A DNA stretch of 64,000 nt from an uncultured Pelagibacteraceae bacterium (GTDB lineage: Bacteria > Pseudomonadota > Alphaproteobacteria > Pelagibacterales > Pelagibacteraceae). Numbering within the stretch: the stretch's first letter is position 1; every line of letters starts with the position of its first letter. Below the pieces are notes generated by a model. The model was not told where the DNA came from. It worked only from the letters and a program-made list of their open reading frames with translations, and made no database searches. The stretch lies in the NCBI GenBank assembly GCA_902576785.1, contig CACGWC010000006.1, forward strand, positions 19,002 through 83,001. The letters run 5' to 3'. The position numbers and the translations under genes were made by a program. This document shows, piece by piece, positions 54,682-64,000 of this stretch.

Positions 54682-54942
54682 CTAATATTTATTTTTGAAT
54701 TCTATAAGCTTTTTTAAGATAACTGTATCTTCAAAATCTTTTGAATTTTTACCTAAACTCAATTTGACTAAAGTTTCATCATCAAAATTAATTAATTTAT
54801 CTAAAGAAACTAACTCTTTATGATCAAGATTTTCAATAATTGAATTAACAAATTTACTGACAAAGATATCCATTTCTTTAGTTCCACGATAATGAGCTCT
54901 GTATAAAATTTTATTAATTAAATTTTGTTTATTTGAATCCAT
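54682..54942 (-). CDS. sdhE: FAD assembly factor SdhE (DUF339)
   Basis: 86-residue protein that helps attach FAD to succinate dehydrogenase. The core motif is ILYRAHYRGTKEMDIFVSKF, with the conserved RGxxExD. The five-helix length fits. It is divergent from recG, the common alphaproteobacterial arrangement. Confidence 0.92.
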   Translation of the reverse strand: MDSNKQNLINKILYRAHYRGTKEMDIFVSKFVNSIIENLDHKELVSLDKLINFDDETLVKLSLGKNSKDFEDTVILKKLIEFKNKY

Positions 54943-54968
54943 TAATTAAATCTTTATATATATAAATC

Positions 54969-57008
54969 ATGAATGATCACGACTATTTATTGTCAAATAT
55001 TCAAAATATTAAAGGTATAGGGAAAAAAACAAGCCAATTATTTAAAAGAAAAAATATAAATACAATTTTTGATTTATTGTGGCATCTACCTACAAGTAAA
55101 ATTGAAAATTCAAAGGTAACAAATGTTGATGATATACAAATAGGTAAGTTACAAACTATTAAATTAATACCCCTAAAATATAATTTTCCCAGAATAAGAC
55201 GATTGCCCAACAGAGTTGCATGTCAAAGTAATGATATAAAAATAGATTGTGTTTTTTTTAATTCATATGAAGGATATATAAAAAAAATCTTACCATTAAA
55301 TACCGAAATAATAATAAGTGGAAAAATTAATTTTTTTAGAAATAAATATCAAATCACGAATCCGACTCAGGTTAAAGAAAGTAATAAAAATATCTTAGAA
55401 ACAAAAAATAAATATAGTCTTACAGATGGTCTAACAATCAATAAATACAATAATATAATTAATGAGGTTTTAAAGGAATTGCCAGATTTAGATGAATGGC
55501 TAAATGAAGATATAAAAAGAAAATTTAATAATATTAAGTGGAAAGACGCAATCTTAAAAATTCACAGCCTTGATACTAAAGAAATTTTAAAATCTAAGCA
55601 TTATAAACGATTAGTTTTTGATGAATTATTTGCTCATTTTTTATTATCCTCGAAGATAAGAACGAAAATAAAAAAAATAAAGAAATCACAAAAAATTTTT
55701 AAAGATTGTAAGGAAAAATTGATACATGATTTAAATTTTAAATTAACAAATGATCAAGAAGCTGCAATAAAAATTATAAACGAAGATCTTAAATCAAAAA
55801 GTAGAATGTTTAGACTTCTACAAGGAGATGTTGGATCTGGTAAAACAATTGTATCAATGATAGCTGCAGTAAATTGTATAAACGCTGGATATCAAACTAG
55901 CTTTATGGTGCCTACAGAAATTCTAGCTAGGCAACATTTTTCTTTTGCAAAAAAATATCTACCCAAAAATTTAAAAGTTGAAATATTAACTGGTAAGTCA
56001 AAATATGCTGATAGAAAGAAAATTTTAGAAAATCTTAAACTTGGTAAGATAGACTTTTTGATAGGAACACATGCGTTATTCCAAAAAAAAGTTGAATATA
56101 ATAAACTAGGTTTAATAATAATTGATGAACAACATAAGTTTGGTGTTCGTCAACGTAAAGAGTTATCAGAAAAAGGTGGAAATAACTGCGATGTACTAGT
56201 TATGTCTGCAACTCCAATACCAAGAACAATGATGATGACGGTTTATGGAGATATGGACTTAACCTTAATTAAAGAAAAACCAAAAAATAGAAAAAAAATA
56301 GTCACATACAGTAAGTTAGAAGATAAAATATCTGAAATAATTAGATTTGCTAAAAAAGTAATTTCTAATAAAAATCAGATTTTCTGGGTTTGTCCTTTGA
56401 TAGAAGAATCAAAAAAAGTCGAACAACAATCTGTTGTAAATAAATTTAAGTATTTAGAAAAATATTTTAAAAATAGAATTGGATTAATTCATGGTTCAAT
56501 TGATAAGGATGAAAGGAACAAAATTTTAAATAATTTCTTAGATAGAAAGTTGGATATATTGGTTTCAACCACTGTTATTGAGGTTGGAATTGATTTTCCT
56601 AATGCTAACTTAATTGTAATTGAAAATGCTGATAAGTATGGTTTATCCCAATTACATCAGTTACGAGGTCGTGTCGGTCGTGGTAGTAAACAATCTTACT
56701 GTATATTGATGTTTAAATCCTCACTAAGTGAAAATGCAAAAAAAAGAATTAACATTCTCAAAAGTTCAGATGACGGTTTTATAATTTCTGAGGAAGATAT
56801 GAAATTACGTGGATATGGGGATTTGTTAGGATTTAAGCAAAGTGGAATTAAAAATTTTAGATTAGCTGATCCCATATTAAACGAAGATTTATTCTTACTT
56901 GCTGAGGCAGAAGTAAAAAAATTAGAGATGAAAGGTGATAATTTCAGTAAATATAATAAATTATTAAAATTATACGATCGAGCCTCAATAATTAACGAAA
57001 TTTCTTAA
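54969..57008 (+). CDS. recG: ATP-dependent DNA helicase RecG
   Basis: 679-residue helicase that remodels stalled forks and Holliday junctions. The N-terminal wedge domain includes NIQNIKGIGKKTSQLF and DLLWHLPTS. The helicase core has RLLQGDVGSGKTIVSMIAA, LIIIDEQHKFGVRQR, VMSATPIPRTMMM and LHQLRGRVGRGSKQSYC, and the C-terminal LRGYGDLLGFKQSG motif is RecG-specific. Its last four bases overlap the convergent DUF502 gene. Confidence 0.96.
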   Translation: MNDHDYLLSNIQNIKGIGKKTSQLFKRKNINTIFDLLWHLPTSKIENSKVTNVDDIQIGKLQTIKLIPLKYNFPRIRRLPNRVACQSNDIKIDCVFFNSYEGYIKKILPLNTEIIISGKINFFRNKYQITNPTQVKESNKNILETKNKYSLTDGLTINKYNNIINEVLKELPDLDEWLNEDIKRKFNNIKWKDAILKIHSLDTKEILKSKHYKRLVFDELFAHFLLSSKIRTKIKKIKKSQKIFKDCKEKLIHDLNFKLTNDQEAAIKIINEDLKSKSRMFRLLQGDVGSGKTIVSMIAAVNCINAGYQTSFMVPTEILARQHFSFAKKYLPKNLKVEILTGKSKYADRKKILENLKLGKIDFLIGTHALFQKKVEYNKLGLIIIDEQHKFGVRQRKELSEKGGNNCDVLVMSATPIPRTMMMTVYGDMDLTLIKEKPKNRKKIVTYSKLEDKISEIIRFAKKVISNKNQIFWVCPLIEESKKVEQQSVVNKFKYLEKYFKNRIGLIHGSIDKDERNKILNNFLDRKLDILVSTTVIEVGIDFPNANLIVIENADKYGLSQLHQLRGRVGRGSKQSYCILMFKSSLSENAKKRINILKSSDDGFIISEEDMKLRGYGDLLGFKQSGIKNFRLADPILNEDLFLLAEAEVKKLEMKGDNFSKYNKLLKLYDRASIINEIS

Positions 57009-57628
57009 ATTTTTTTTGGATCTGAAGTACCGGCTGAAACAATAAATTTAGACGCTTCCTCAAAAGTCATATCTAAATAAATAACTTCATCTCTGGGAAA
57101 CATTAATAAAAATCCACTTGTAGGATTTGGTGTTGTTGGAACAAATACATTAATAAGATTAGTATTTGTTTTTTTTGATATTTCACCATCGTTTTCTCTG
57201 GTCGCAAAGCCTACTGCCCAGCTACCTTTTCTAGGATATTCTACTAAGACTACACTTTTCTTTGATCCTTTTTTTGGCGCTAATGTTTCAGTCATTTGAC
57301 CAATTGCTGAATATATTGTTCTAAGAATTGGTATTCTTTTTAATATATCATTAAATATTTTAAGTATTTTCTTTCCAATAAATGAAAGAGATAAACTTCC
57401 AATTATTGTAATAAAAATTATAGCTAACAATATTTCCAAACCTGGTATTGCAAAAGGTAAATAGCTATTTGGATTTAACTCGTTCGGAATTAATTTTGAC
57501 GATATAGATATAAAAAATCTAGTTAAATATAATGTGATACCTATTGGGACAAGAACAACTATTCCTGCTATAAAATAGTTTCTAAGTCTTCCAAGAATTG
57601 AAATTCCTTTTCTCTTTAATTTTGCCAT
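57005..57628 (-). CDS. DUF502 family membrane protein
   Basis: 207 residues with two membrane helices near the N-terminus (about 17-37 and 60-85). LRNYFIAGIVVLVPIGITLYLTRFF and VLVEYPRKGSWAVGFATRE with VFVPTTPNPTSGFLLMFPRDEV are the family's conserved blocks. Function unknown; it is often found next to recG in alphaproteobacteria. Confidence 0.9.
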   Translation of the reverse strand: MAKLKRKGISILGRLRNYFIAGIVVLVPIGITLYLTRFFISISSKLIPNELNPNSYLPFAIPGLEILLAIIFITIIGSLSLSFIGKKILKIFNDILKRIPILRTIYSAIGQMTETLAPKKGSKKSVVLVEYPRKGSWAVGFATRENDGEISKKTNTNLINVFVPTTPNPTSGFLLMFPRDEVIYLDMTFEEASKFIVSAGTSDPKKI

Positions 57629-57631
57629 AAA

Positions 57632-57709
57632 TTAACTGTAACTTGCATATAAAACAAATATGACTGCTAGTATAAAAAGTACTATTAAAATTTTGTTATT
57701 AAGTATCAT
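57632..57709 (-). CDS. Possible 25-residue single-helix membrane peptide
   Basis: A short ATG-to-TAA frame, MILNNKILIVLFILAVIFVL then YASYS, forms one hydrophobic helix and ends three bases before the DUF502 start. It could be a tiny membrane protein co-transcribed with DUF502, or a chance frame in AT-rich DNA, where hydrophobic codons are common. No family was recognised. Confidence 0.25.
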   Translation of the reverse strand: MILNNKILIVLFILAVIFVLYASYS

Positions 57710-57751
57710 ATAAATTATTATAAAAAAGGTGTAATATATTAACTAAAAAAA

Positions 57752-58573
57752 GTGAATAGAAGAAATTTCATACATTTATTTGGTTGCAGTTGCTTATCTT
57801 TTGGCCTATCTGCGTGTGGTAGTGCACCGATAACTGATCGAAAACAACTAAAATTAATTCCCGAATCTAATCTTAATGCAAAAGCAGCTGAATTATACGA
57901 AAAAGTAAAAGAGAAAGAAACTTTAAGTGATGATACTAAAACATTAGATCAAATAAAAGAAATTGGTTCTAAAATTGAATATTCAATATCAGAATACTTT
58001 GACAGAAATAATATCCCTGATCCAACAGTAAATTTTGATTGGGAGTATATACTTATTGATAAAAAGAAAGTTAAAAATGCTTGGTGTATGCCAGGGGGTA
58101 AAATTGCTGTTTATACTGGTCTATTAGATATAACTAAAAACGAAGATGGATTGGCAGCTGTAATGGGTCATGAAATAGCGCATGCAGTTGCTAAACATTC
58201 TGTCGAAAGAGCAAGTAGAGGTGTTTTGTTAAATACTGGTACAGCAATTTTAGATATAGCCACCAAAGGTAAAGTATCTCAAATAAATAGAACTACTGGA
58301 ATGAATGCTGTCGGTTTGTTATCACAGATAGGAATTATGAATCCTTTCAATAGAAAACAAGAGAGTGAAGCTGATTATCTTGGTTTGATATTTGCATCAC
58401 TATCTGGTTATGACATTAGGGAAACAATCAAAGTTTGGGAAAGAATGAAAGAAGCTAAAAAAGGTAAAGAACCACCTGAATTTATGTCTACTCACCCATC
58501 ATCAACAAATAGAATTAATAATATTACAAATTGGATAAACGAAATTATAATTAAATATCCACCTATTGCATAA
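57752..58573 (+). CDS. M48-family zinc metalloprotease, predicted lipoprotein
   Basis: 273 residues starting with a GTG. The N-terminus NRRNFIHLFGCSCLSFGLSAC has a twin-arginine pair and a lipobox with Cys22, suggesting export as a lipoprotein. The zinc motif is AAVMGHEIAHAVAKHSVERAS, and the third ligand lies in NRKQESEADYLGL. STHPSSTNRI is the conserved C-terminal block of the LoiP/YcaL-type group. Probable role in envelope protein quality control. Confidence 0.9.
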   Translation: MNRRNFIHLFGCSCLSFGLSACGSAPITDRKQLKLIPESNLNAKAAELYEKVKEKETLSDDTKTLDQIKEIGSKIEYSISEYFDRNNIPDPTVNFDWEYILIDKKKVKNAWCMPGGKIAVYTGLLDITKNEDGLAAVMGHEIAHAVAKHSVERASRGVLLNTGTAILDIATKGKVSQINRTTGMNAVGLLSQIGIMNPFNRKQESEADYLGLIFASLSGYDIRETIKVWERMKEAKKGKEPPEFMSTHPSSTNRINNITNWINEIIIKYPPIA

Positions 58574-58574
58574 G

Positions 58575-58650
<76 letters not shown>

Positions 58651-58699
58651 AAAGAGCGTTTTTTATATTGATTTTTTTTTATTAATCAATGTTAAAAAT

Positions 58700-59812
58700 T
58701 TACAATTTATTGATGTACTTATCGTGAAATTCATCAAAAGTACCTTGTTTTATATTCTCTCTGATGTTTCTCATTAAATCTTGATAAAAGTTGATGTTAT
58801 TTAAGGTTAGAATCATTGAGGCCAACATTTCATTAGTATTAAATAAATGATTTAAATAATTTTTAGAATATTTATTAAGATTGAATTTTGAGACATTTTT
58901 GTCCAGAGGGGTATTATCATTTTTATATTTTGAATTTCTAATTTGAATTTGTCCTTCCCAAGTAAAAGCTAAACCAGTTCTCCCAGATCTCGTTGGCATT
59001 ACACAGTCAAACATATCAACACCCCTCTTAACTGCTCCGAGTATATCAGATGGAGTACCAACACCCATTAAATATCTTGGTTTATCTTTAGGCATATGAT
59101 CCTTTATTCCATCAAGAACTTCAAACATTTCATCTTGTGTTTCTCCCACTGCAAGACCTCCTAGAGCATAACCATTAAATCCAATATCTATAAGATTGTT
59201 TAATGATTTTATTCTTAGATCATTAAATAATCCACCTTGCACTATTCCAAATAAACCTTTGTGGCCATTTATTCCAAATGCATCCTTTGATCTTTTTGCC
59301 CACTCTGATGATAATTCCATAGATTTTTTAATTTTATCATAGTCTTTAGTATTTTTAGGGCATTCATCCATAACCATCACTATGTCTGAGTTCAAACCTT
59401 TTTGAATTCTTATACTTTCTTCAGGACTTAAAATAAAAGTTTTGCCATCTATATGTGATTGAAAAATTGCACCCTTATCTCTATCGATTTTATTTAATTT
59501 AGACAGAGACATAACTTGAAAACCACCTGAGTCAGTCAAAATTGGTAGATTACAATTCATGAATTCATGAAGTCCTCCAACACTTTCAATTCTTTCAACA
59601 CCAGGTCTTATCATTAAATGATATGTATTTGATAAGATGATCTCACTCCCTGTTTTTTTTATATCATCTAAAAAGACACCTTTAACAGTTGCCTGAGTGC
59701 CAACCGGCATAAATGCAGGAGTATTTATATTGCCTCTATGGGTCCCTATAACTCCTACTCTTGCATAATTTTGAGTGTGATGAACATTAAAATTGAAATC
59801 TTTTAATGACAT
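58700..59812 (-). CDS. tgt: Queuine tRNA-ribosyltransferase
   Basis: Exchanges guanine 34 for preQ1 in tRNAs with GUN anticodons. The catalytic and binding motifs are LTDSGGFQVMSLSKL, FGIVQGGLFNDLR, YALGGLAVGE and MFDCVMPTRSGRTGLAFTW. The usual zinc-binding C-terminal CxCxxC region appears degenerate: after IRNSKYKNDNTPLDKNVS no cysteines are seen where CPxCxC is expected. 370 residues, normal length. Confidence 0.94.
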   Translation of the reverse strand: MSLKDFNFNVHHTQNYARVGVIGTHRGNINTPAFMPVGTQATVKGVFLDDIKKTGSEIILSNTYHLMIRPGVERIESVGGLHEFMNCNLPILTDSGGFQVMSLSKLNKIDRDKGAIFQSHIDGKTFILSPEESIRIQKGLNSDIVMVMDECPKNTKDYDKIKKSMELSSEWAKRSKDAFGINGHKGLFGIVQGGLFNDLRIKSLNNLIDIGFNGYALGGLAVGETQDEMFEVLDGIKDHMPKDKPRYLMGVGTPSDILGAVKRGVDMFDCVMPTRSGRTGLAFTWEGQIQIRNSKYKNDNTPLDKNVSKFNLNKYSKNYLNHLFNTNEMLASMILTLNNINFYQDLMRNIRENIKQGTFDEFHDKYINKL

Positions 59813-59823
59813 TCATTTTTTAA

Positions 59824-60381
59824 TTATTGAGATTTAAAACTAATAATTTTATCTGGATTTGAAACAGCTCCATTATCTCCATCACCTTTTGTAATCATAT
59901 CAACAAATTCCATTCCCTCTATTACTTTTCCAAAAACAGTATATTGTCTATCGAGGAAAGGTGCCGGTTTAAAACAGATGAAAAATTGACTGTTAGCACT
60001 ATTAGGATCTGACGATCTTGCCATAGAAACAGTACCTCTTTCATGAGGAAGATTATTAAATTCTTGGTTTAAATCTGGTAAATTTGATCCACCTATACCA
60101 GCTCTTCTTAAATCAAAATCTTTTGAAGACGAATTTCCAAATTTTACATCACCTGTTTGTGCCATAAAACCATCAATTACTCTGTGAAAAACAACATTAT
60201 CGTATTGTCCTGAATTTGCTAACTCTTGAATTCTTTTAACATGATTTGGGGCAACATCTGGATACATTTCAATTTTTACATCACCATCTTTTAATTTTAA
60301 AATCATTATATTCTCCTTTGCTATTAAATTTGTTGATAAAAAAATAAAAAAAATAATTAAAATATTTAAAAATTTATTCAT
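59824..60381 (-). CDS. Exported cyclophilin-type peptidyl-prolyl isomerase
   Basis: 185 residues with a signal peptide (hydrophobic 6-21, ending NLIAKE), so periplasmic. VVFHRVIDGFMAQTGD, GTVSMARSSDPNSANSQFFI and LDRQYTVFGKVIEGMEFVD carry the cyclophilin active-site Arg, Gln and Phe. It overlaps coaD by 8 bases and precedes tgt by 11 bases. Confidence 0.94.
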   Translation of the reverse strand: MNKFLNILIIFFIFLSTNLIAKENIMILKLKDGDVKIEMYPDVAPNHVKRIQELANSGQYDNVVFHRVIDGFMAQTGDVKFGNSSSKDFDLRRAGIGGSNLPDLNQEFNNLPHERGTVSMARSSDPNSANSQFFICFKPAPFLDRQYTVFGKVIEGMEFVDMITKGDGDNGAVSNPDKIISFKSQ

Positions 60382-60868
60382 AAACCTCTTTTAATGATTT
60401 AATTGTACTTTTAGTTGTAAATTTTTTTAAATCACCATTGTGTTGAGCGATTTCTTTAACAAATCTGGATGATATTATTTGATTTTCAACATCTGACATT
60501 AAAAAAATTGTCTCAACTTGATTATTAAGTTTTCTATTCATTCCAGCTAATTGGAATTCATACTCAAAATCAGAAACAGCTCTTAGGCCTCTTAAAATGA
60601 TATTTGATTTATATTTTTTGCAAAGGTCTGTTGTCAAAGTATTAAATTTTATAACATCAACCTTATTCCTTTTAAATTTTAGATCTTTATAAAGAGCTCT
60701 TTTTACAATTTCTATTCTTTCATCTAATGAAAATAGGAAGTTTTTCTGATTTCCATCTGAAATACCTATAATTACTTTATCTACTATCTTAATTGATTTC
60801 TTAATGACATCTATATGGCCAAAAGTAATTGGATCAAAAGTTCCAGGATATATAGCTATATTTTTCAT
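60374..60868 (-). CDS. coaD: Phosphopantetheine adenylyltransferase
   Basis: Fourth step of CoA synthesis. The nucleotidyltransferase motif is IYPGTFDPITFGHIDVIKKS (TxGH form), with ILRGLRAVSDFEYEFQLAGMNRKL and the ISSRFVKEIAQHNGDL segment completing the site. 164 residues, normal length. It overlaps gyrA by one base. Confidence 0.96.
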   Translation of the reverse strand: MKNIAIYPGTFDPITFGHIDVIKKSIKIVDKVIIGISDGNQKNFLFSLDERIEIVKRALYKDLKFKRNKVDVIKFNTLTTDLCKKYKSNIILRGLRAVSDFEYEFQLAGMNRKLNNQVETIFLMSDVENQIISSRFVKEIAQHNGDLKKFTTKSTIKSLKEVYE

Positions 60869-63441
60869 TAAATGAGATTATCATCTAATTTAATAGCAGA
60901 AACTACTTTTTCATCACCAGTCAGTTTAATTATTCTAACACCTTGCGTATTACGACCAGCTATTCTTATTTCTTTAACAGCTGTTCTTATTACTCTACCT
61001 TTATTTGTAGAAATTAATATTTGATCTCCTTCAAAAACAGGAAAAGATGAAGAAACATTCCCGTTTCTTTGTGAATTTACAATACCAATAATTCCTTTTC
61101 CTCCTCTATTTGTAACTCTATAATCATAATGAGATGTTCTCTTACCGTAACCATTTTCTGTTATTGACAGTATGAATTTTTCTTTAGCTTTAATTTCAGA
61201 TTTTTGGTCTTTAGTTTTTGCTTTCTTGTTTGAGTCATGATCAATAATAGACAGAGATACAATAGTATCATTTTCTGCTAAATTTATACCTCTTATGCCT
61301 TTTGATGATCTACCTTTGAAAACTCTAAGTTTTTTTGATTCAAACCTTATGCATTTTCCTAATTTAGTACTTAAAATTATATCCTGATCATCTCTACAAA
61401 TTTTAACACCAATAATTTTATCATTACCGTCAAGCTTCATCGCAATTTTACCCGAAGCATTAATTGAGGTAAAATCTTCAAGATTATTTTTTCTAATTTT
61501 TCCTTCACTTGTTGCAAAAATGATATGCATGTCTTTTGTATCAACATCACTATCGGGAAATGGCATAATTGAACTTATTGATTGATGATTTTTTAGAGGA
61601 AGAATATTAAATAAAGACTTACCTTTTGATGCAGCTGATCCTTCTGGAATTTTCCAAGCTTTGACTTTGTATGCTAATCCCTCAGTAGAAAAAAATAGAA
61701 CAGATGTGTGAGTATTTACTGATAATGTTTGTACTACAGAGTCTTCATCTCTTGTCTTAATCCCTGTTTTACCCTTTCCACCTCTTTTCTGTTGTTTAAC
61801 ATTACTTAAGGCACCTCTTTTAATGTATCCTTGTAAAGTAATTGTAATTATTACAGACTCTTTTTGAATAGTTTCTTCAATATTATAGTTTAAAACAGCA
61901 TCTATAATCTGCGTTCTTCTCGGAGATGAGAATTTCTCTTTAATTTGAGATAACTCATTACTTATTACTTTTAATAGTTCACTTTTAGAATTTATTATTT
62001 TTTTATACTTTGTAATCAATTCAGATAATTTTTTTATTTCTTCTTCAATTTCATTAATTCCAAGGGCAGTTAATTTTTGTAATCTAAGTTCTAGTATTGA
62101 TGTGACTTGAGTTTCAGATAAGTTATATGAGCCTTTATAATTTTTGCTATCAACCAATTTAATTAATTTTGCAGATTTTGTTATTTTCCATTTAGTTTTT
62201 ATAAGAGTATTTTTTGCCTCTTCTGGATTTTTTGAAGATCTAATAATTTTTATTACTTTATCAATATTTTCTACACTAACAGATAAACCAAGTAAAACAT
62301 GAACGCGATCTTCAGCTTTTTTTAAATCATATTTAGTTTTTTTTATTACTACATCTTCTCTAAATTTTAAAAAGTTCTCTAAAAAATCTTTTAATGAACA
62401 TGTTTTAGGTTTGTTATCTACAATGGCTAATGAATTAAAACCGAATGAAGTTTCAATGGATGTATATTTATAAAGTTGTCTTTTTATTGTCTCGGGCTCA
62501 ACGCTTCTTCTTAGATCGATGGCAACTCTTATACCTTCTCTATTGGATTCATCTCTAATGTCACTTATACCCTCAATTTTTTTATCTCTAACTAATTCTG
62601 CAATTTTTTCATTTAAGTTAGATTTATTCACTTGATAAGGTATTGAAGTAATTACTAACCTATCTTTACCATTTTTAAGATTTTCTACATTTATTTCACC
62701 CCTAATTTTAAAAGAACCTCTGCCTGTTTTGTATCCTTCTCGAATAATATCTTTACCGATAATAACTCCACCAGTTGGAAAATCAGGGCCAGGTATATGC
62801 TTCATTAACTCTTTAACTTTAATATCTTTATTTTTAATAAGAGCTAAAGTTCCATCAATTATTTCACCAAGATTATGTGGTGGTATACTGGTTGCCATAC
62901 CAACAGCGATACCTCCAGCTCCATTTACCAAAAGATTAGGATATTGAGCTGGCAGCACTATAGGTTCTTGCTCAGTTTCGTCGTAATTACTTTTAAATGA
63001 GACAGTATTTTTTTCTATATCATCAATCAAAAATTGAGAAATTTTTGCAAGTTTGGTTTCTGTATACCTCATTGCTGCTGGTGGATCACCATCGATTGAA
63101 CCAAAATTGCCCTGACCATCAATTAAAGGAACACTCATTGAAAAATCTTGAACCATTCTAACCAAGGCATCATACACAGCTTGATCACCATGCGGATGAT
63201 ATTTACCAATTACGTCTCCAACAATTCTTGCAGATTTTCTAAATTGTTTTGACCAATCAAAACCACCTTTGTGCATTGCATATAAAATTCTTCTGTGAAC
63301 AGGTTTAAGTCCATCTCTTATATCTGGTAATGCCCTACTAATTATTACGCTCATTGCGTAAGATAAATATGATGAACTCATTTCATCATACATCGAAATT
63401 GGTTTAATATTTAAATCTTTAGTTACTTCGTTTTTTTGCAT
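60868..63441 (-). CDS. gyrA: DNA gyrase subunit A
   Basis: 857-residue subunit that cuts and rejoins [31 protein letters not shown] is in the N-terminal winged helix, [15 protein letters not shown] follows, and the nucleophile tyrosine is in [16 protein letters not shown]. The coiled-coil gate and a six-bladed beta-pinwheel form the rest; the [10 protein letters not shown] stretch is the GyrA box that allows supercoiling, marking gyrase rather than topoisomerase IV. Confidence 0.96.
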   Translation of the reverse strand: MQKNEVTKDLNIKPISMYDEMSSSYLSYAMSVIISRALPDIRDGLKPVHRRILYAMHKGGFDWSKQFRKSARIVGDVIGKYHPHGDQAVYDALVRMVQDFSMSVPLIDGQGNFGSIDGDPPAAMRYTETKLAKISQFLIDDIEKNTVSFKSNYDETEQEPIVLPAQYPNLLVNGAGGIAVGMATSIPPHNLGEIIDGTLALIKNKDIKVKELMKHIPGPDFPTGGVIIGKDIIREGYKTGRGSFKIRGEINVENLKNGKDRLVITSIPYQVNKSNLNEKIAELVRDKKIEGISDIRDESNREGIRVAIDLRRSVEPETIKRQLYKYTSIETSFGFNSLAIVDNKPKTCSLKDFLENFLKFREDVVIKKTKYDLKKAEDRVHVLLGLSVSVENIDKVIKIIRSSKNPEEAKNTLIKTKWKITKSAKLIKLVDSKNYKGSYNLSETQVTSILELRLQKLTALGINEIEEEIKKLSELITKYKKIINSKSELLKVISNELSQIKEKFSSPRRTQIIDAVLNYNIEETIQKESVIITITLQGYIKRGALSNVKQQKRGGKGKTGIKTRDEDSVVQTLSVNTHTSVLFFSTEGLAYKVKAWKIPEGSAASKGKSLFNILPLKNHQSISSIMPFPDSDVDTKDMHIIFATSEGKIRKNNLEDFTSINASGKIAMKLDGNDKIIGVKICRDDQDIILSTKLGKCIRFESKKLRVFKGRSSKGIRGINLAENDTIVSLSIIDHDSNKKAKTKDQKSEIKAKEKFILSITENGYGKRTSHYDYRVTNRGGKGIIGIVNSQRNGNVSSSFPVFEGDQILISTNKGRVIRTAVKEIRIAGRNTQGVRIIKLTGDEKVVSAIKLDDNLI

Positions 63442-63445
63442 TTAT

Positions 63446-63892
63446 TTAGAAAGGGATATCGTCGTCTAACTCGTTTTGAGCCATAGAACTATCATCAAAA
63501 CTTTGTTTGTTGTCTTGAGATGGAATTGAATTTTGATTTCCTCCACCTAACATTGTTAATGATGAATTGTATCCTTGAATTAAAATTTCAGTAGAATATT
63601 TATCCTGACCTGATTGTTCATCTTTCCATTTTCTGGTAGTCAGTTGTCCTTCAACGTATACTTGTGCTCCTTTTTTTAAATATTGTTGAACTACATTTAC
63701 TAGTCCTTCATTGAAAACAACTACTCTATGCCATTCAGTTTTTTCTTTTTTTTCACCGGTATTTTTATCTTTCCATGATTGACTAGTAGCTAGGCTTAAT
63801 CTTGCTACACTTTTACCGTTAACCATTTGTTTAATTTCTGGATCTGCGCCTAATCGACCGATTAAAAGTACTTTATTTAAGCTTCCTGCCAT
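63446..63892 (-). CDS. ssb: Single-stranded DNA-binding protein
   Basis: 148 residues. The OB fold is clear: [74 protein letters not shown] flexible linker leads to the acidic tail ending DDDIPF that recruits partner proteins. It is divergent from uvrA, as in many proteobacteria, and lies 4 bases before gyrA. Confidence 0.96.
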   Translation of the reverse strand: MAGSLNKVLLIGRLGADPEIKQMVNGKSVARLSLATSQSWKDKNTGEKKEKTEWHRVVVFNEGLVNVVQQYLKKGAQVYVEGQLTTRKWKDEQSGQDKYSTEILIQGYNSSLTMLGGGNQNSIPSQDNKQSFDDSSMAQNELDDDIPF

Positions 63893-63909
63893 AATATTTA
63901 TATATTTGA

Positions 63910-63927
63910 AATGTTATTTATAACATT
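63910..63927. promoter_or_regulatory. Inverted repeat between ssb and uvrA (operator candidate)
   Basis: AATGTTA and TAACATT are separated by TTTA, a perfect 7-base inverted repeat in the 80-base gap between two divergent DNA-repair genes. In other bacteria this gap carries LexA sites. The repeat does not match the alphaproteobacterial GTTC-N7-GTTC box, so the binding protein is open. Confidence 0.5.
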
Positions 63928-63972
63928 AATAGGCTTGAATATTAATTTTATTAATCTAAAGCAACTAAAATT

Positions 63973-64000
63973 ATGCTTAAAAAGATACTTATTAAGGGCG
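63973..64000 (+). CDS. uvrA: Start of excinuclease ABC subunit A (cut by window edge)
   Basis: Only nine codons are visible, reading MLKKILIKG, which resembles the UvrA opening (xxxIxIRGARxHNL). The call leans on the divergent ssb-uvrA arrangement common in proteobacteria. Confirmation needs the next bases, where HNLKN and a Walker A motif should follow. Confidence 0.6.

Overview
The window looks like a piece of a SAR11-clade (Candidatus Pelagibacter type) alphaproteobacterial chromosome. The reasons are very low GC throughout, lysine- and isoleucine-rich proteins, gene spacing near zero with many 1-20 base overlaps, alphaproteobacterial gene orders (rsh-pyrE-pdxJ-acpS-lepB-rnc-recO; plsX-ihfA-merR; rlpA-dac-tmk-holB-metG-tatD), an NDUFS4-type complex I subunit, a CBP3-type cytochrome bc1 chaperone, and a heterotetrameric sarcosine oxidase operon. 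No replication origin, rRNA operon, CRISPR array or insertion sequence is visible.

Layout. Bases 1-4735 (minus) hold the sarcosine oxidase operon soxBDAG, with soxG cut by the window edge; a long palindrome lies just upstream of soxB. After tRNA-Ser(GCT) and a periplasmic lytic transglycosylase, 7132-14459 (plus) is a dense housekeeping operon: dapA, smpB, folK, rsh, pyrE, pdxJ, acpS, lepB, rnc, recO. hemB follows on the minus strand. 15508-24989 (plus) carries a 2OG-Fe(II) oxygenase, rpiB, glyA, nrdR, a riboflavin cluster (ribD, ribE, ribBX, ribH), nusB, thiL and the proton pyrophosphatase hppA. 24990-29300 holds bamE, a cytochrome bc1 chaperone, rpmF, plsX, ihfA, merR, rpmG, a chorismate mutase and ctaA. 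29301-32567 (minus) is metY with a hydrolase and a methyltransferase-like protein. 32722-37911 (plus) holds rplM-rpsI, argC, a tiny lipoprotein, hom and two transporters.

37912-41512 is the only loosely packed part. It has 531 bases with no recognisable gene, a very short ogt, a GC-richer structured RNA candidate on the minus strand ending in a terminator, a 59-residue two-helix membrane protein, a tyrosine recombinase with a near-consensus promoter and an operator-like inverted repeat, a glycosyltransferase and a GIY-YIG protein that abuts tRNA-Glu. It resembles a small integration hotspot or an island remnant.

41515-64000 returns to core genes: glpX, an SbmA/BacA-like transporter, the NDUFS4-like subunit, tRNA-Pro, nhaA, gpx, then a minus-strand cell-wall and replication block (mltB, SPOR lipoprotein, D,D-carboxypeptidase, tmk, holB, metG, tatD, metallo-hydrolase). 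After these come sdhE, recG, a DUF502 protein, an M48 protease, tRNA-Lys, tgt, a cyclophilin, coaD, gyrA and ssb, with uvrA starting divergently at the right edge.

The most notable items are the unidentified structured RNA at 38721-38915, the regulated integrase next to it, an NrdR whose two zinc knuckles are both CxC, an RSH alarmone enzyme without most of its C-terminal linker region, a RibB fused to a GTP cyclohydrolase II-like domain without its cysteines, and the apparent loss of era and fabH from otherwise conserved operons. All family assignments were made by eye from motifs and gene order; no database search was run.
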